A DNA stretch of 40,093 bases from Alkalihalobacterium sp048323755 (GTDB taxonomy: Bacteria > Bacillota > Bacilli > Bacillales > Bacillaceae_F): positions 1 to 40,093 of the forward strand of contig NZ_JBLWFS010000032.1 of the NCBI RefSeq assembly GCF_048323755.1, written 5' to 3'. This document shows, in pieces, positions 13,226 to 22,799 of the stretch. Below the pieces are notes generated by a model. The model was not told the DNA's origin. It saw only the letters and a program-made list of their open reading frames with translations, and searched no databases. A program made the translations under genes and the position numbers. Position 1 is the first letter of the stretch. Every line of letters begins with the position of its first letter.

Positions 13226-15682
13226 ATGGCAGCTGCAAAGAAGCAAGTCGATCAATTAGAGTTTCCAATTGCTTTTCGTCATAAGAATATGGCTTTTAAC
13301 AAAAGTAAACAGGTATGGGCTTTCTACCGAATGAAGAATGAATCTCTACGTTTAAATAGTGACAGTGAGTATAAGCAATACATTAACAACATGATTGATT
13401 TTTTATCTAATGATGAGTACCAGTACCACTTGTCCATTATTCCAAGACGCTTTGATTTTGATAAGTTTACGGAAGTCGTCAAGAAAGACATTGTATCAGG
13501 TGAGTTTGCAGACATTGGTGAAAGATACTTTACAAGAGCCTCAGAGATTCTAAGTGATGAAGTCTTTTTACATGAGTATGATGTGTATGTTTCGGTCCAG
13601 ATTAATAAGTCTGATCAAGTGGTTGCTACAGACGTGAATGATTTATTCAAGAAGTTCATGAAACGCTTGAGAGAAGATGTTTCAAAGGTTATGAATGCTG
13701 ATGTACATGTGGAAGATGATTTTGAACTCTATGAGAAGCAAGAGCAATCGTTTGTCGATCGGGTGTCTTATGCAAAAGAGATCGAGCGAGTAGAAGGAGA
13801 AGAGTTAGATCGTTTGATTTATTATATGTTCCACCGAACAAGTGATGGGTTTGAGATCCCTGACGGAGAGTACAATTTGACCGAAGGAATTATCCGTAAC
13901 ACACATAGCTATATGACGGTCGATCATGGTAAGTATACGGAACACCTTTGTTTCCTACCATTTAAAGAAATGCCTGTTAGTTTAGAAGGTTTTCGCTTTA
14001 TTCAAAGCATCTATGAACAACTAGACTTCCCACTGGAAATGCAAATTCGATATGATTTCAAGCAAAATGATCAGAACATTCGTGAAGTACGAAAGCTTAA
14101 AAGACGATTCAAGAACTTTGATGAAGAAATCGCCTCTACTCGTACAGCTGATGAAGATGTGGTTGTTGAATTAGCTTCACAGCGATTAGATCAGTTGCTA
14201 GATGATGTGAAAGACAATAGTCGTAAAATCTTATTCATGACGTTTACGTTAGTTGTATCTGATCGCTCAAAAGAAGTGATGGAATCCAAAGTTGAATCGC
14301 TCCAAAACATCTTTAAAAATACAGGGTTTAAATTAGTTCGACCTGCGGTCGATCAATTAACATTATTTACTCAATCGTTACCAGCGTCAGATGTGACGTA
14401 TCGTTATTTTGAGCAAGTGGTTGATGAAACCTATTTAGCACAGTCAGGCATGGATTTAACGAGTCGGATCGGGAATCGTTATGGAATGTATTTAGGGAAA
14501 GTGATAACGAATCGTCGATTATCTAATGTGCAACAAGCAAGAGAGATCAATAACAATATTGTGATTTTCAACCCATTGTTGACGAAAAAAGCGATAAAAG
14601 GTGCAGCTCACACGAATGGAAATATTTTAATCACGGGACCACCTGGAAGCGGTAAGTCCATGCTAGTAAAGAATTTCTTTACCTGGTCCACCTTTTTTGG
14701 CTCTAAGGTATTGTATATTGATCCGAAAAACGAGTTTCAGCGTTATTATAAGCAGTCTCTAAAAAAGAACGGTCATATCGACGAATTTAGAGAACTGTAT
14801 GAACGTATTAACTTCATTCATTTATCCGAAGAAAAAGAGTTCTATGGAGCACTAGACCCTTTGGTGTTCTTAGAAGGAGATAAAGCCATTCAAACCGCTG
14901 TGATGATCTTTAATACCTTAGCTGGAAGCATTAGCGGTCGTGATGAAAGTGTCTCCATCTTTGACGCAGTGATTGAAGAAGTGAACGAAGAAAAAAAGCC
15001 TACGATGTCAGGAGCCTTAAAGCGATTAACAGAAAGCAGTCCTACGTTGGCCAAGGATATCAGTCGTTATCGATATGGCTTAGGACGAATGCTCTTTGGT
15101 GATAAGACGAGTACAGGGTTGAACTTTACACAGCAAGTGAATGTCCTAGGAATGCAAGGTTTAAGCTTACCTGAAACGGAAGATATGACCGATGAACAAC
15201 GAATTGGGCTTTGTTTGATGATGTCGATCTCGAAGTATGTTAACACTTTTAGTCGTACACCAGAAGAAGAAGCCATGATTATTTTTGATGAAGCATGGAC
15301 GCTGACAAAATCGAAACATGGTGAATCCTTAATCAATGAAATGTTGCGTACTGGGCGATCATTAAGAACCGATATTGTCCTTGTGACCCAAGCTTACAAT
15401 GATGTAAATACCGAAGAAATTAAGGAACAAATCGGTGTGAAATTCGCATTTAGACCCAAATCAGATGATGCGATCCTTCCCATCTTACGATTCTTTGATT
15501 TAGAAGAAAACCAACAAAATATCAATGTGGTGAATCATTTAAAGTCGGGGATGTGCTTATTCCAAGACTATTTAGGACGTACTCAAGCGATTGCCCATGA
15601 TGTGCTGTTTGAAGAATGGTTCGAAGCCTTTAAGACAACCGATAAAGAGTCCGAAGCGGTACAACTAGAAGAGGCTCGATAA
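13226..15682 (+). CDS. virB4: VirB4/ConE-like conjugation ATPase
   Basis: 818 residues from ATG 13226 behind GGAGGGG. The N-terminal domain (about 1-430) is the VirB4 membrane-proximal region; the C-terminal ATPase has Walker A GPPGSGKSM (about 470-478), Walker B MIIFDEAW (about 684-691), and the following RTGRSLRTDIVLVTQ motif with the conserved glutamine. VirB4 proteins power substrate transfer and pilus or channel assembly and are the most conserved component of type IV secretion systems. It is equivalent to TcpF of pCW3 and ConE of ICEBs1. No frameshift or missing motif is seen, so the ATPase should be active. Confidence 0.95.
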   Translation: MAAAKKQVDQLEFPIAFRHKNMAFNKSKQVWAFYRMKNESLRLNSDSEYKQYINNMIDFLSNDEYQYHLSIIPRRFDFDKFTEVVKKDIVSGEFADIGERYFTRASEILSDEVFLHEYDVYVSVQINKSDQVVATDVNDLFKKFMKRLREDVSKVMNADVHVEDDFELYEKQEQSFVDRVSYAKEIERVEGEELDRLIYYMFHRTSDGFEIPDGEYNLTEGIIRNTHSYMTVDHGKYTEHLCFLPFKEMPVSLEGFRFIQSIYEQLDFPLEMQIRYDFKQNDQNIREVRKLKRRFKNFDEEIASTRTADEDVVVELASQRLDQLLDDVKDNSRKILFMTFTLVVSDRSKEVMESKVESLQNIFKNTGFKLVRPAVDQLTLFTQSLPASDVTYRYFEQVVDETYLAQSGMDLTSRIGNRYGMYLGKVITNRRLSNVQQAREINNNIVIFNPLLTKKAIKGAAHTNGNILITGPPGSGKSMLVKNFFTWSTFFGSKVLYIDPKNEFQRYYKQSLKKNGHIDEFRELYERINFIHLSEEKEFYGALDPLVFLEGDKAIQTAVMIFNTLAGSISGRDESVSIFDAVIEEVNEEKKPTMSGALKRLTESSPTLAKDISRYRYGLGRMLFGDKTSTGLNFTQQVNVLGMQGLSLPETEDMTDEQRIGLCLMMSISKYVNTFSRTPEEEAMIIFDEAWTLTKSKHGESLINEMLRTGRSLRTDIVLVTQAYNDVNTEEIKEQIGVKFAFRPKSDDAILPILRFFDLEENQQNINVVNHLKSGMCLFQDYLGRTQAIAHDVLFEEWFEAFKTTDKESEAVQLEEAR

Positions 15683-15698
15683 AACAGGAGGAAACAAA

Positions 15699-16058
15699 AT
15701 GAAACGATTAATAACGACTCTATTATTGGCTGGTGTGGTTTTAACAGGTTGTGGCGGAAATCCGCTTGGACTAGATGAAGAAAGGCTTCAAGAAGGTGTA
15801 GTTGAAAGAGCTATGAAAGCAGCTGCTGTAAAAAATGGAGATTACACAGAGGATGATATCGAAGTAGTAGAGGTTTGTGCTGCTGTTAGAGTCGGAGAAG
15901 AAGCGTTCGGTCATGAGGGTTATTATGGCGTTACTTGGCAAACGGCCGATGGAGAAAATAGGTTTGAAGATAGAATGGATGAAAATTATGAAGTAGGCGG
16001 GGCGTTAAATGGTTATATGATCTATGAAGAAATAGGGTGTCATAATTTCAAAGAATAA
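15699..16058 (+). CDS. Small lipoprotein inside the conjugation operon
   Basis: 119 residues from ATG 15699 with CAGGAGG upstream. The signal peptide ends in a lipobox, LTGC, so the mature protein begins at Cys18 and is anchored to the outer face of the membrane. The mature part is acidic with two further cysteines (VEVCAAVRVG and EEIGCHNF) that could form a disulfide. It sits where ICEBs1 has yddF but is not recognisably the same. A lipoprotein in this position could act in entry exclusion or as a channel accessory; that is inference. Confidence 0.8.
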   Translation: MKRLITTLLLAGVVLTGCGGNPLGLDEERLQEGVVERAMKAAAVKNGDYTEDDIEVVEVCAAVRVGEEAFGHEGYYGVTWQTADGENRFEDRMDENYEVGGALNGYMIYEEIGCHNFKE

Positions 16059-16070
16059 AAGAGGGATTCT

Positions 16071-18164
16071 ATGAAAAAAAGTATAGGCTTTCTAGTATTG
16101 ATGATTGCTTTGATGTTTATTTTCCCTTCTTCTGCTTTTGCACAAGACATAGGAGAGGACAGAGAATCTCAACAATATGATGAATCCGCTTATGAATTAA
16201 TGAGCTATTCCGATTCCAGTTGGTATGAGCTTGGCGAAAATACCACCAACTCGATTGCTTCTTCCATCAAAGAGTTTATGTGGATGGTCAATTTGATTAC
16301 CGCAAATGTGGTCATGATGATTGTTTATCAGATGTTTAGCTTAGACATTGTCGATATCACTATCCATGCAGTGAATAGTATTGCTTCCACGATTGCGGAT
16401 GGACTTCTGACGACATTTGGAGCTTTCGCTCTAGCGATCTTTTCCATTGGGATCATCGTAAAAGCATACATTCAACAAAACTGGCAAGCGTTTATCAAGT
16501 TAGTGAGTTTAGTCGTCATTAGTTTAGCTTTATTATCCTCGATTGCCTCAGAGAGATTTGATTATATTACTTTTGCTCATGGTTTATCGGTTCAACTAGA
16601 AAACATGGTAATGAACGTCAATCCATCATTAACTGGAGATAGTGACTTTGATCCAACTAACATGAACAGTACCGCAGTAGCCTTAGAGAATAAAGTATTT
16701 GACGCCTTGGTCTATAAGCCTTATCTGCTCCTCCAATATGGAACCACAGATGAAGCAGCTATTCTTGCAGAAGATCCAGAGCGTATCACAGACTATTTAG
16801 AAGCAGACCCACGTACTGAGGAGGGAGTACAAACAAGACAAGATATTGCACGTACTGAATATGTAGATTATGAGAATTACAACATTTTTGCAGGGAATGG
16901 ATTTAAGCAAACCGGTTATATCCTAGTCATGTTTTTATCTACGGTGGTGCAAGGGGTTGTCTATTTCTTTATTGCTCTGCTACGAATCATGCTGCAGTTT
17001 GGTTTTGTGGTGATGTTATTACTCGCCCCGTTTGCCATCTTTCTATCCATCTTCCCATCCTTTGAAACCGTCATTGGGAAGTATGCTAGAACACTCGGTT
17101 TATTGATTGTATTCAAAGCGGTTGTGATGTTCTTCATTTTAGTGGCAGTTAGCTTTATTTCATTAGGGTATGACATGACCAACACAACGGATGATCTTTA
17201 CTATCGCATCTTCATGCAGATTATCATGAGTGTGGCAACGATCTTCTTGTATACGAAACGACAAGCCGTTATGAACATGATCGAAGGATCAAGTCTAAGT
17301 GTAGATGATATGGGTGGAGGAGCTCTACCACGATTGAGGAAGAACCATGTAGCTGGTGGACGATTCCAAAACTTTAGAAATAAAATACCGAGATCAAACA
17401 AAGGGAACAAGTTAAAAGACAAAGTTAAAGGTGGCGTTACTGCCTCCACGAACTCGATCAAGAAAGCAGGAACCAATTTAGGGGAGAAATCAAAGAATGT
17501 CGCTTCTTTAAGTAAACGAAGATTACAAGCTACAGGTGAAAATGTGAAACAAGCATCAGCTCGATTTGCCGAGCATCAACGAGGGGAATCATACGAGCAA
17601 AACGTATATGAGGGCAACACAGGAGAGAGAGCAGCTATGCGTGAAGTGGCTGCAACATCTGAGAGTGGCAGTCGATTTAGCCAAGCAAGGCAATCTGTTG
17701 TGACTCGCCTTAACGGAGAAGAATCTTTAGATTCTAAAAGTGATACTTCAGTACCGAAACCGAGATCGGTAACAGAAAACCAACCAGTAAGGCAAACGTC
17801 AAAACAAGTGAACCAAAATGGTTCTCACCAAAGCTCCAAGCGGAAAATTCCTAAGCAAAGTAAAGAAGTGAATCAACATAAACCGAAGCAACAAACGACT
17901 TCTCACAGTCCAGCAAGAAAAGCTCCTAAGAAAGAGAAAAATGTATCAAATCAAATGCGGAAACAAGGAACACCTACTCAAAAATCCAACCAAACCTATA
18001 AGCAAACTAATATTTCAAATACAAGAACAAAAACTCAACCGAAGCGTGAGGTTCAGCAGTCAAAAGAAGAACAACAACTAAGAGCTCCTACTCAAAAACC
18101 TTCTAAACGAGAACAGGAAGGGCGATTAGGTCACGTTTCACGCTTAAATCGAGAGGTTGATTAA
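16071..18164 (+). CDS. VirB6/TcpH/ConG-like polytopic conjugation protein
   Basis: 697 residues from ATG 16071 behind AGAGGG. A signal peptide (residues 1-24, ending SSAFA) is followed by a short outside segment and about seven membrane segments between residues 75 and 405. The last 270 residues are hydrophilic, basic and Gln/Ser/Lys-rich with low complexity, probably disordered and cytoplasmic. TcpH and ConG share this plan and form the inner-membrane core of the channel. The long basic tail could contact DNA or other channel proteins. It is located between the VirB4 ATPase and the cell-wall hydrolase as in ICEBs1. Confidence 0.85.
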   Translation: MKKSIGFLVLMIALMFIFPSSAFAQDIGEDRESQQYDESAYELMSYSDSSWYELGENTTNSIASSIKEFMWMVNLITANVVMMIVYQMFSLDIVDITIHAVNSIASTIADGLLTTFGAFALAIFSIGIIVKAYIQQNWQAFIKLVSLVVISLALLSSIASERFDYITFAHGLSVQLENMVMNVNPSLTGDSDFDPTNMNSTAVALENKVFDALVYKPYLLLQYGTTDEAAILAEDPERITDYLEADPRTEEGVQTRQDIARTEYVDYENYNIFAGNGFKQTGYILVMFLSTVVQGVVYFFIALLRIMLQFGFVVMLLLAPFAIFLSIFPSFETVIGKYARTLGLLIVFKAVVMFFILVAVSFISLGYDMTNTTDDLYYRIFMQIIMSVATIFLYTKRQAVMNMIEGSSLSVDDMGGGALPRLRKNHVAGGRFQNFRNKIPRSNKGNKLKDKVKGGVTASTNSIKKAGTNLGEKSKNVASLSKRRLQATGENVKQASARFAEHQRGESYEQNVYEGNTGERAAMREVAATSESGSRFSQARQSVVTRLNGEESLDSKSDTSVPKPRSVTENQPVRQTSKQVNQNGSHQSSKRKIPKQSKEVNQHKPKQQTTSHSPARKAPKKEKNVSNQMRKQGTPTQKSNQTYKQTNISNTRTKTQPKREVQQSKEEQQLRAPTQKPSKREQEGRLGHVSRLNREVD

Positions 18165-18177
18165 GGGGTGAAGTGAT

Positions 18178-19260
18178 GTGCTGAGACAGGCAGTGGAAGT
18201 AAAGGCTAAAGTAACCGCTTTAGCCTTATTCCTTAAATATGGTTTACCTGCATTAGTTGTTAGTGGCGCGATCTTTGGCTTAATGTTTGTCATCCTATTT
18301 AGTGCAGATTCCTTATTTAATTCCAAACAGCATCCTGACAGTATCGGTGGTGGAACTGTTATTGGTGTAAGTGCCGAGGTATTGCAGTATCAAGGATTAG
18401 TAGAGAGCTTAGCAGCTGAATATGGAGTCGCTGAGTACAGTGGCGTTATTCTTGCGATGATGATGCAGGAAAGTGGAGGTAGAGGGAATGACCCCATGCA
18501 GTCGTCAGAAAGTTTGTGTGGCTCCATTGGGTGTATTCAATCGCCTGAAGCTTCTATTGAACAAGGAGTTAAGTACTTTGCTCAGACATTAGAAAAGGCA
18601 GAAGGGGATGTTCGATTAGCCGTGCAGGCTTATAATTTCGGGCTTGGTTTTATTCCTTACGCGTTAGAGCGAGGGGGATACAGTAAAGAGAACGCTATAG
18701 ACTTCTCCATTAAGCAATACGAGAGAGTTAGACACACAGGGAACTATTCATGTATCCGTCCCGAATCGGCAGCTACTGGAGCGTGCTATGGCGATATATC
18801 TTACGTAGATGCTGTTTTCTCTTATTATAATTATGAACAAGGAACGATTGTCGCAGGTGGAGGTTCGTTTGTGACCCCAGTAAATGGTATGCGTATGACG
18901 TCTGATTTTGGATACAGAACCCATCCCATCACAGGAGAACAGCGAATGCACAATGGCATTGACTTTGGGTGCATTAACTATGTGACTCCTATCAATGCTG
19001 TCACAGACGGACATGTGGTCTTTTCGGGATCACAAGGCGGTTATGGGAATATGGTCATCTTAAAACACGCTCCTGATCTTTACACTGCTTATGCCCATAA
19101 TAGCTCTAATACCGTAAAAACAGGGGATCAAGTGAGAGCAGGGCAACAAATTGGTGTTTGCGGCTCCACTGGTGCAAGCACAGGACCCCACTTACATTTA
19201 GAATTTCGGAGTACACAACACGGAGGACACCAAGACCCTAAACCGTTCTTAGGACTGTAG
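18178..19260 (+). CDS. cwlT: CwlT/TcpG-like bifunctional cell-wall hydrolase
   Basis: 360 residues from GTG 18178 (AAGGGGTG 7 nt upstream). One membrane segment at about 21-44 anchors the protein. Residues 65-180 are a lysozyme-like/lytic transglycosylase domain with the catalytic Glu in MMMQESGG and the conserved AYNFGLG. Residues 220-360 are an M23 peptidase: HNGIDFG supplies the first zinc ligands and HLHLEF the last. In ICEBs1 CwlT the second domain is NlpC/P60; here it is M23, so the partner peptidase differs. The protein opens the peptidoglycan for the channel. Cysteines in both domains suggest disulfides. Confidence 0.92.
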   Translation: MLRQAVEVKAKVTALALFLKYGLPALVVSGAIFGLMFVILFSADSLFNSKQHPDSIGGGTVIGVSAEVLQYQGLVESLAAEYGVAEYSGVILAMMMQESGGRGNDPMQSSESLCGSIGCIQSPEASIEQGVKYFAQTLEKAEGDVRLAVQAYNFGLGFIPYALERGGYSKENAIDFSIKQYERVRHTGNYSCIRPESAATGACYGDISYVDAVFSYYNYEQGTIVAGGGSFVTPVNGMRMTSDFGYRTHPITGEQRMHNGIDFGCINYVTPINAVTDGHVVFSGSQGGYGNMVILKHAPDLYTAYAHNSSNTVKTGDQVRAGQQIGVCGSTGASTGPHLHLEFRSTQHGGHQDPKPFLGL

Positions 19261-19269
19261 GAGGTAACT

Positions 19270-19833
19270 ATGAAGCAAGACTTTATCTTAAAGACAATTA
19301 TCCTCTTTGTTGGCCTTGTTGTTGTCATTGGTGTTTTTGTTGGATTTCGTGTGTATGATCAGCAGTTAGCCGAAATTGAACAGTTGCAAGAGGAAGTTCA
19401 ACAACAAACCAACCAAATTGAGCTACTAGAAAGCTCTAATCAAGCACTAGATGTAGAAGTGCAAGAAGATCAATCTACTCAAATGCAGTCGGCTGTAGAG
19501 TCTTTTGTTCGAGCTCTATACGACGTTCGAGCAGATAATGAAGAAATGAGACGCAGTGAAGCGGAGTTAGTCATGTCTCAAGACATGTTGGAACAACACT
19601 TCCCCGAAACGGAAGGACAAATGCAATATACTATGGAATATCGAATCAATGAAATGACTGTATATCCTTCGGTTCAACAGGAAAGTGCCTTTGTTGTGAT
19701 GACTGGTTCCGCAGTCAATCTCAACAATAATCAAAGAGAAGATAACCGGATTACAGTAGAAGTGTTCTTGCAGCAAGAAGGGGATCGATGGATTGTCACA
19801 GATTTTGATCAATTGTATGCTGAGAATCTATAA
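19270..19833 (+). CDS. Membrane-anchored conjugation accessory protein with coiled coil and NTF2-like domain
   Basis: 187 residues from ATG 19270 with TAGGAGG just upstream. N-terminal membrane segment at about 9-28, then a coiled coil (about 33-65, EIEQLQEEVQQQTNQIELL), then a domain of about 115 residues with the helix-strand order of VirB8/NTF2-like folds, ending in a WIVTDFDQLYAENL strand typical of that fold. It is in the place of yddI in ICEBs1. It probably is a second VirB8-like channel component. Family assignment is structural by eye, hence moderate confidence. Confidence 0.75.
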   Translation: MKQDFILKTIILFVGLVVVIGVFVGFRVYDQQLAEIEQLQEEVQQQTNQIELLESSNQALDVEVQEDQSTQMQSAVESFVRALYDVRADNEEMRRSEAELVMSQDMLEQHFPETEGQMQYTMEYRINEMTVYPSVQQESAFVVMTGSAVNLNNNQREDNRITVEVFLQQEGDRWIVTDFDQLYAENL

Positions 19834-19857
19834 AAAAAGGGATGAGGGGTGTATCAA

Positions 19858-20130
19858 ATGAAGAGTACCGGTATTGTACGTAAAGTAGATGAATTAGGGC
19901 GTGTGGTGATTCCTAAAGAATTAAGAAAGGTTTTTGACATACACGAAAGAGATCCAATGGAGGTTTTTGTAGATGGTGATAAGATCATTCTACAAAAATA
20001 CAAGCCAAACATGACTTGTGATGTGACTGGTGAAGTTTCAGAAGAAAATGAAGTGTTCCTTGATGGCAAACTGGTATTAAGTCCTGAAGGGAAGAAGCAG
20101 CTTAAAGAAAAATTAACAGAACTTGCTTAA
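19858..20130 (+). CDS. abrB: AbrB-family transition-state regulator
   Basis: 90 residues; ATG 19858 is preferred over GTG 19849 because GAGGGG lies 8 nt before it and because AbrB proteins start MKSTGIVRKVDELGRVV, as here. Residues 1-50 are the swapped-hairpin DNA-binding domain (VVIPKELRKVFDI, IILQKYKPN) and 54-90 the C-terminal dimerisation domain (MTCDVTGEVSEEN). It is nearly full length (chromosomal AbrB is 94-96 residues). As last gene of the conjugation operon it may tie transfer to the host growth phase or control plasmid promoters. A bidirectional terminator follows. Confidence 0.95.
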   Translation: MKSTGIVRKVDELGRVVIPKELRKVFDIHERDPMEVFVDGDKIILQKYKPNMTCDVTGEVSEENEVFLDGKLVLSPEGKKQLKEKLTELA

Positions 20131-20173
20131 AAGGATATAGCAATTATTAAAAATAAGATATGTTGGTCAAAAG

Positions 20174-20203
20174 AAAAACCACCTCTAATTTGAGGTGGTT
20201 TTT
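20174..20203. terminator. Bidirectional terminator ending the conjugation operon
   Basis: AAAAACCACCTC and GAGGTGGTTTTT are perfect inverted copies around TAATTT, giving a T-run on either strand. It serves abrB on the plus strand and the gene at 20204 on the minus strand. Confidence 0.9.
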
Positions 20204-20620
20204 CTATGGTTTTAAGGTAAATCTTTCTTCGAAATCTTCATTTTCTTTAGTCCATTGAATGTATAATTCGTATTTATAATCCTCAATGGGAGGGTTGGGC
20301 ATAAAAGCTGTCTCATACCTATCCTGTACATTCATATCAATAGGGCTAGTAAGTTCTGTTGTAATTTCATCGTTAATATAAAAGTGTATTTGTTTAATGA
20401 TCCCTTCTGTTTTATCCCAAGTAATTATCGTCTTATAAAAATCTTTGGGATTAGGCTCATCTTCTGGAATCGTTTCTGCATAAAAGACTTCGTTTTGTGA
20501 TTGTCCCGAAATAACTAAGGTTTCATTTTCAGATGTTCCGGTATCAAAAAAAATAAAGAAGATTAAAACTGCTGTTATTACTAAAAATAGAGAAATTATA
20601 ATATAGGATTGTTTAGACAA
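20204..20620 (-). CDS. Membrane-anchored hypothetical protein, 138 aa
   Basis: TTG 20620 start with AGGAGG six bases upstream. Residues 5-25 form one membrane segment (SYIIISLFLVITAVLIFFIFF); the remainder, about 110 residues, is predicted outside, acidic, rich in Thr/Glu and strands, without cysteines. I do not recognise the fold. It starts 22 nt downstream of the amidase-domain gene at 20642 on the same strand, so the two are probably one operon (amidase-like first, this second). Confidence 0.7.
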   Translation of the reverse strand: MSKQSYIIISLFLVITAVLIFFIFFDTGTSENETLVISGQSQNEVFYAETIPEDEPNPKDFYKTIITWDKTEGIIKQIHFYINDEITTELTSPIDMNVQDRYETAFMPNPPIEDYKYELYIQWTKENEDFEERFTLKP

Positions 20621-20641
20621 ATATATCCTCCTCTTAAAAAA

Positions 20642-21625
20642 TTATCTGAATTTAATAACTCTGTAAGAGTTATAGCCTGAAATATCATTGAAATTTCTAT
20701 TCCACACGTTAGAGGTATTCCCCGCTAAATAAATAGTTCCATTCTGTTTCTTATGAACGTACATCGAATGAACCCATCTCCCATCTCTTGTACTTCTGAA
20801 CTGTACAACGTCCCCAATTCTCGCATTATTTATAATTGTACTTTTACTAGATGAAGTTGTTGTTCCCATATGTTTACTCCAATATGAGTAGAAATCTATT
20901 ACTCTTATAAAAGAAGTAGATTCATAATGAATTTGTCTACTTCCACTAGGTGGTGTTCGCTTTTGGCTGTACCAATAATTAGTTGTACTTCTAATTGAAT
21001 TAGAAGTGAATCCGCCCCATGTTTGGCGTTGTCCGCCAGCTAAAACGACTTGGGAAACAAAATTGGTGCAGTTCAACGTATGACTTGGGAATGCAGGATT
21101 TCTACTGTTGTACCATTTATAGGCGTAACCATTAGCTTGAGAAGCGCTGTAAGTAGAGAAAGGAGAAACCATGTTAGGGTTTTCCAACTTAAACTCGTCT
21201 ATTTCTTCTTCTACTGCTTCATCTTCTTCTTTTACTTCAATAATAATATCATTTATAGTCTTTTCAGATATGTGATCAAGATTAAATGTAGTGATGTCAA
21301 ACACAGAACCCTCTTCGTCAACTTCTGTTACTTGAGCTTTTTCAATTTCATATAAGTATTCAGCTAAATAAAATCGCAATTCTTCGTAATAAGGATGTTC
21401 TGCAAGTTTAGTATCTTCTTCAAAAAGTAATTGTTCATTAGCGTACTCTAAGAATTCAATAGAATTTAACTCGTACTCAAGTCCATTTTCTTTGAAAAAA
21501 TCAAATAATATTTCTTCTAATTGCCCAATGGTCTTTCCTTCTTCTACATTTGTTGATGCTAATGTATTGCTTGGTAGAAGCAAAAGAAAAGTTAATATTA
21601 AGAGTAAAATAAGTTTCTCCTTCAC
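20642..21625 (-). CDS. Secreted protein with Amidase_6-like (cysteine/histidine) domain
   Basis: 327 residues from GTG 21625, with AAGGGCGG about 8 nt upstream. Residues 1-23 are a signal peptide (LILLLILTFLLLLPSNTLA). About 130 residues of acidic helical sequence follow. The C-terminal domain (about 163-327) contains YAYKWYNSRNPAF, the nucleophile region NCTNFVSQVVLAGG and a histidine in RWVHSMYVHKK, the pattern of the putative amidase domain family found in Bacillus secreted proteins. It may act on cell-wall peptides or on secreted peptides. No metal-binding motif is seen. It forms an operon with the gene at 20204. Confidence 0.82.
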   Translation of the reverse strand: MKEKLILLLILTFLLLLPSNTLASTNVEEGKTIGQLEEILFDFFKENGLEYELNSIEFLEYANEQLLFEEDTKLAEHPYYEELRFYLAEYLYEIEKAQVTEVDEEGSVFDITTFNLDHISEKTINDIIIEVKEEDEAVEEEIDEFKLENPNMVSPFSTYSASQANGYAYKWYNSRNPAFPSHTLNCTNFVSQVVLAGGQRQTWGGFTSNSIRSTTNYWYSQKRTPPSGSRQIHYESTSFIRVIDFYSYWSKHMGTTTSSSKSTIINNARIGDVVQFRSTRDGRWVHSMYVHKKQNGTIYLAGNTSNVWNRNFNDISGYNSYRVIKFR

Positions 21626-21966
21626 AACTTAGCCGCCCTTCTGAATATTTAGTTTTTAATTCTTTCATATATTACATTATTTTACTTTAATTAACAATAT
21701 ATTTTTTTGTGCAGGTTGGTATGGTTGCAATTTTTGGTGGTTTATTGCACATGTTTTTAAGTGATACATTGCACAACCAGGAAATTAAAGTAAATCTCTT
21801 TCAAGGTTCACTTTTATTGACCTTGAAACTATTATCATGGTAGAGAATTGTGCAACGGCTAGAATCGCTAGCATCCCACATATTCAATGTATCGCTTTAA
21901 AAACTGAGCAAAAACCCAACTTAAATGACAAGTAGCTCACTTGTAATTTGTAATTTTTTGTTTGTT
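21626..21966. other. Gene-free region between amidase-like gene and resolvase
   Basis: No supported gene. Short GTGCA/TTGCAC words recur (GTGCAGG near 21710, ATTGCACA near 21746 and 21767, TTGTGCAAC near 21846), in both orientations, and may be resolvase accessory sites or a regulator's operators. CAAGGTTCA and TTGACCTTG form a short inverted repeat near 21803-21825. Confidence 0.35.
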
Positions 21967-21994
21967 GTTCAAGTAAGGTATACCTTAGTTGAAC
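21967..21994. promoter_or_regulatory. Probable resolvase crossover site (res site I)
   Basis: A 28-bp near-palindrome, GTTCAAGTAAGGTATACCTT continuing AGTTGAAC, with only two unpaired positions and a TA at the centre. Size and symmetry are those of crossover sites of small serine resolvases, and the resolvase gene starts 84 bp downstream. A further GTTCGAGTGTTCA near 22021 could be an accessory half site. Confidence 0.6.
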
Positions 21995-22077
21995 ATTTGA
22001 AAAGTCGCATGTTACAATGGGTTCGAGTGTTCATTTTGGATTGTTCAGTAACTTCATATTTGAAATGAGGGAGAGAA

Positions 22078-22689
22078 ATGACGTATATCGGGTATGCCAG
22101 AGTAAGTTCTGAGGGTCAAAACATGGCTCGACAGATTAAAGAGTTAGAGGAATTTGGCTGCGAAATTATCTATCAGGATACGAAGTCAGGAAAAGATTTT
22201 GATCGTGAAGGTTTTCAGAAGATGAAAAGCAAAATACGAGAGAAAGATGTGTTGGTGGTTCATGATCTTTCCCGGCTGGGGCGTAATGCAAAAGAAATTA
22301 AGAAAGAATGGGAAGAGATTCGAGAAGAAGGAGCGGACATTGTGGTTCGTAATATGCCGATTCTTGATACAAGAAATGAAGGACAAGTACCAGGGGTCGG
22401 TGAGTTAATTTCTAATTTAGTCTTAACGCTGTTAAGTTGGATGGTTGAAGAAGAACGAAACCGTATTCGAACAGCTCAGCGTGAAGGGATTGAGATAGCA
22501 AAAGAACAAGGGAAATATACAGGTCGTAAAGTTCGTTACCATGAAGAGGCGAAAGGGGCAGATAAACTTGTTTATGACAAAATCGTCAAGATGTTATCAG
22601 TCGGGCATTCCGTTATGGAGGTACATAGGAAAACAGAAGTTTCTCGCAATACGGTTTACAAGATAAAAAGGACCTTAAAGAAGGATTAA
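22078..22689 (+). CDS. Serine resolvase/invertase family recombinase, intact copy
   Basis: 203 residues from ATG 22078 behind GAGGGAG. N-terminal catalytic domain with YARVSSEGQN (catalytic Ser10), then HDLSRLGRN (arginines of the active site, about 62-70), the long helix E (WMVEEERNRIRTAQREGIEIA) and a C-terminal helix-turn-helix (VMEVHRKTEVSRNTVYKIKR). It is full length for a TnpR/Bin-type resolvase. It probably resolves plasmid multimers or cointegrates through the palindrome at 21967. A second, damaged copy lies at 33892, in the same orientation. Confidence 0.93.
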   Translation: MTYIGYARVSSEGQNMARQIKELEEFGCEIIYQDTKSGKDFDREGFQKMKSKIREKDVLVVHDLSRLGRNAKEIKKEWEEIREEGADIVVRNMPILDTRNEGQVPGVGELISNLVLTLLSWMVEEERNRIRTAQREGIEIAKEQGKYTGRKVRYHEEAKGADKLVYDKIVKMLSVGHSVMEVHRKTEVSRNTVYKIKRTLKKD

Positions 22690-22799
22690 GTACCAATATT
22701 ATGTAAACGTCCAGTTAGTAAGGAACAAACATCTCTCCGTAATGGTAAAATATACAAAATGGAGTTTGAGTTTATCGTGGTAGAGAAGGAGGTACTTAC

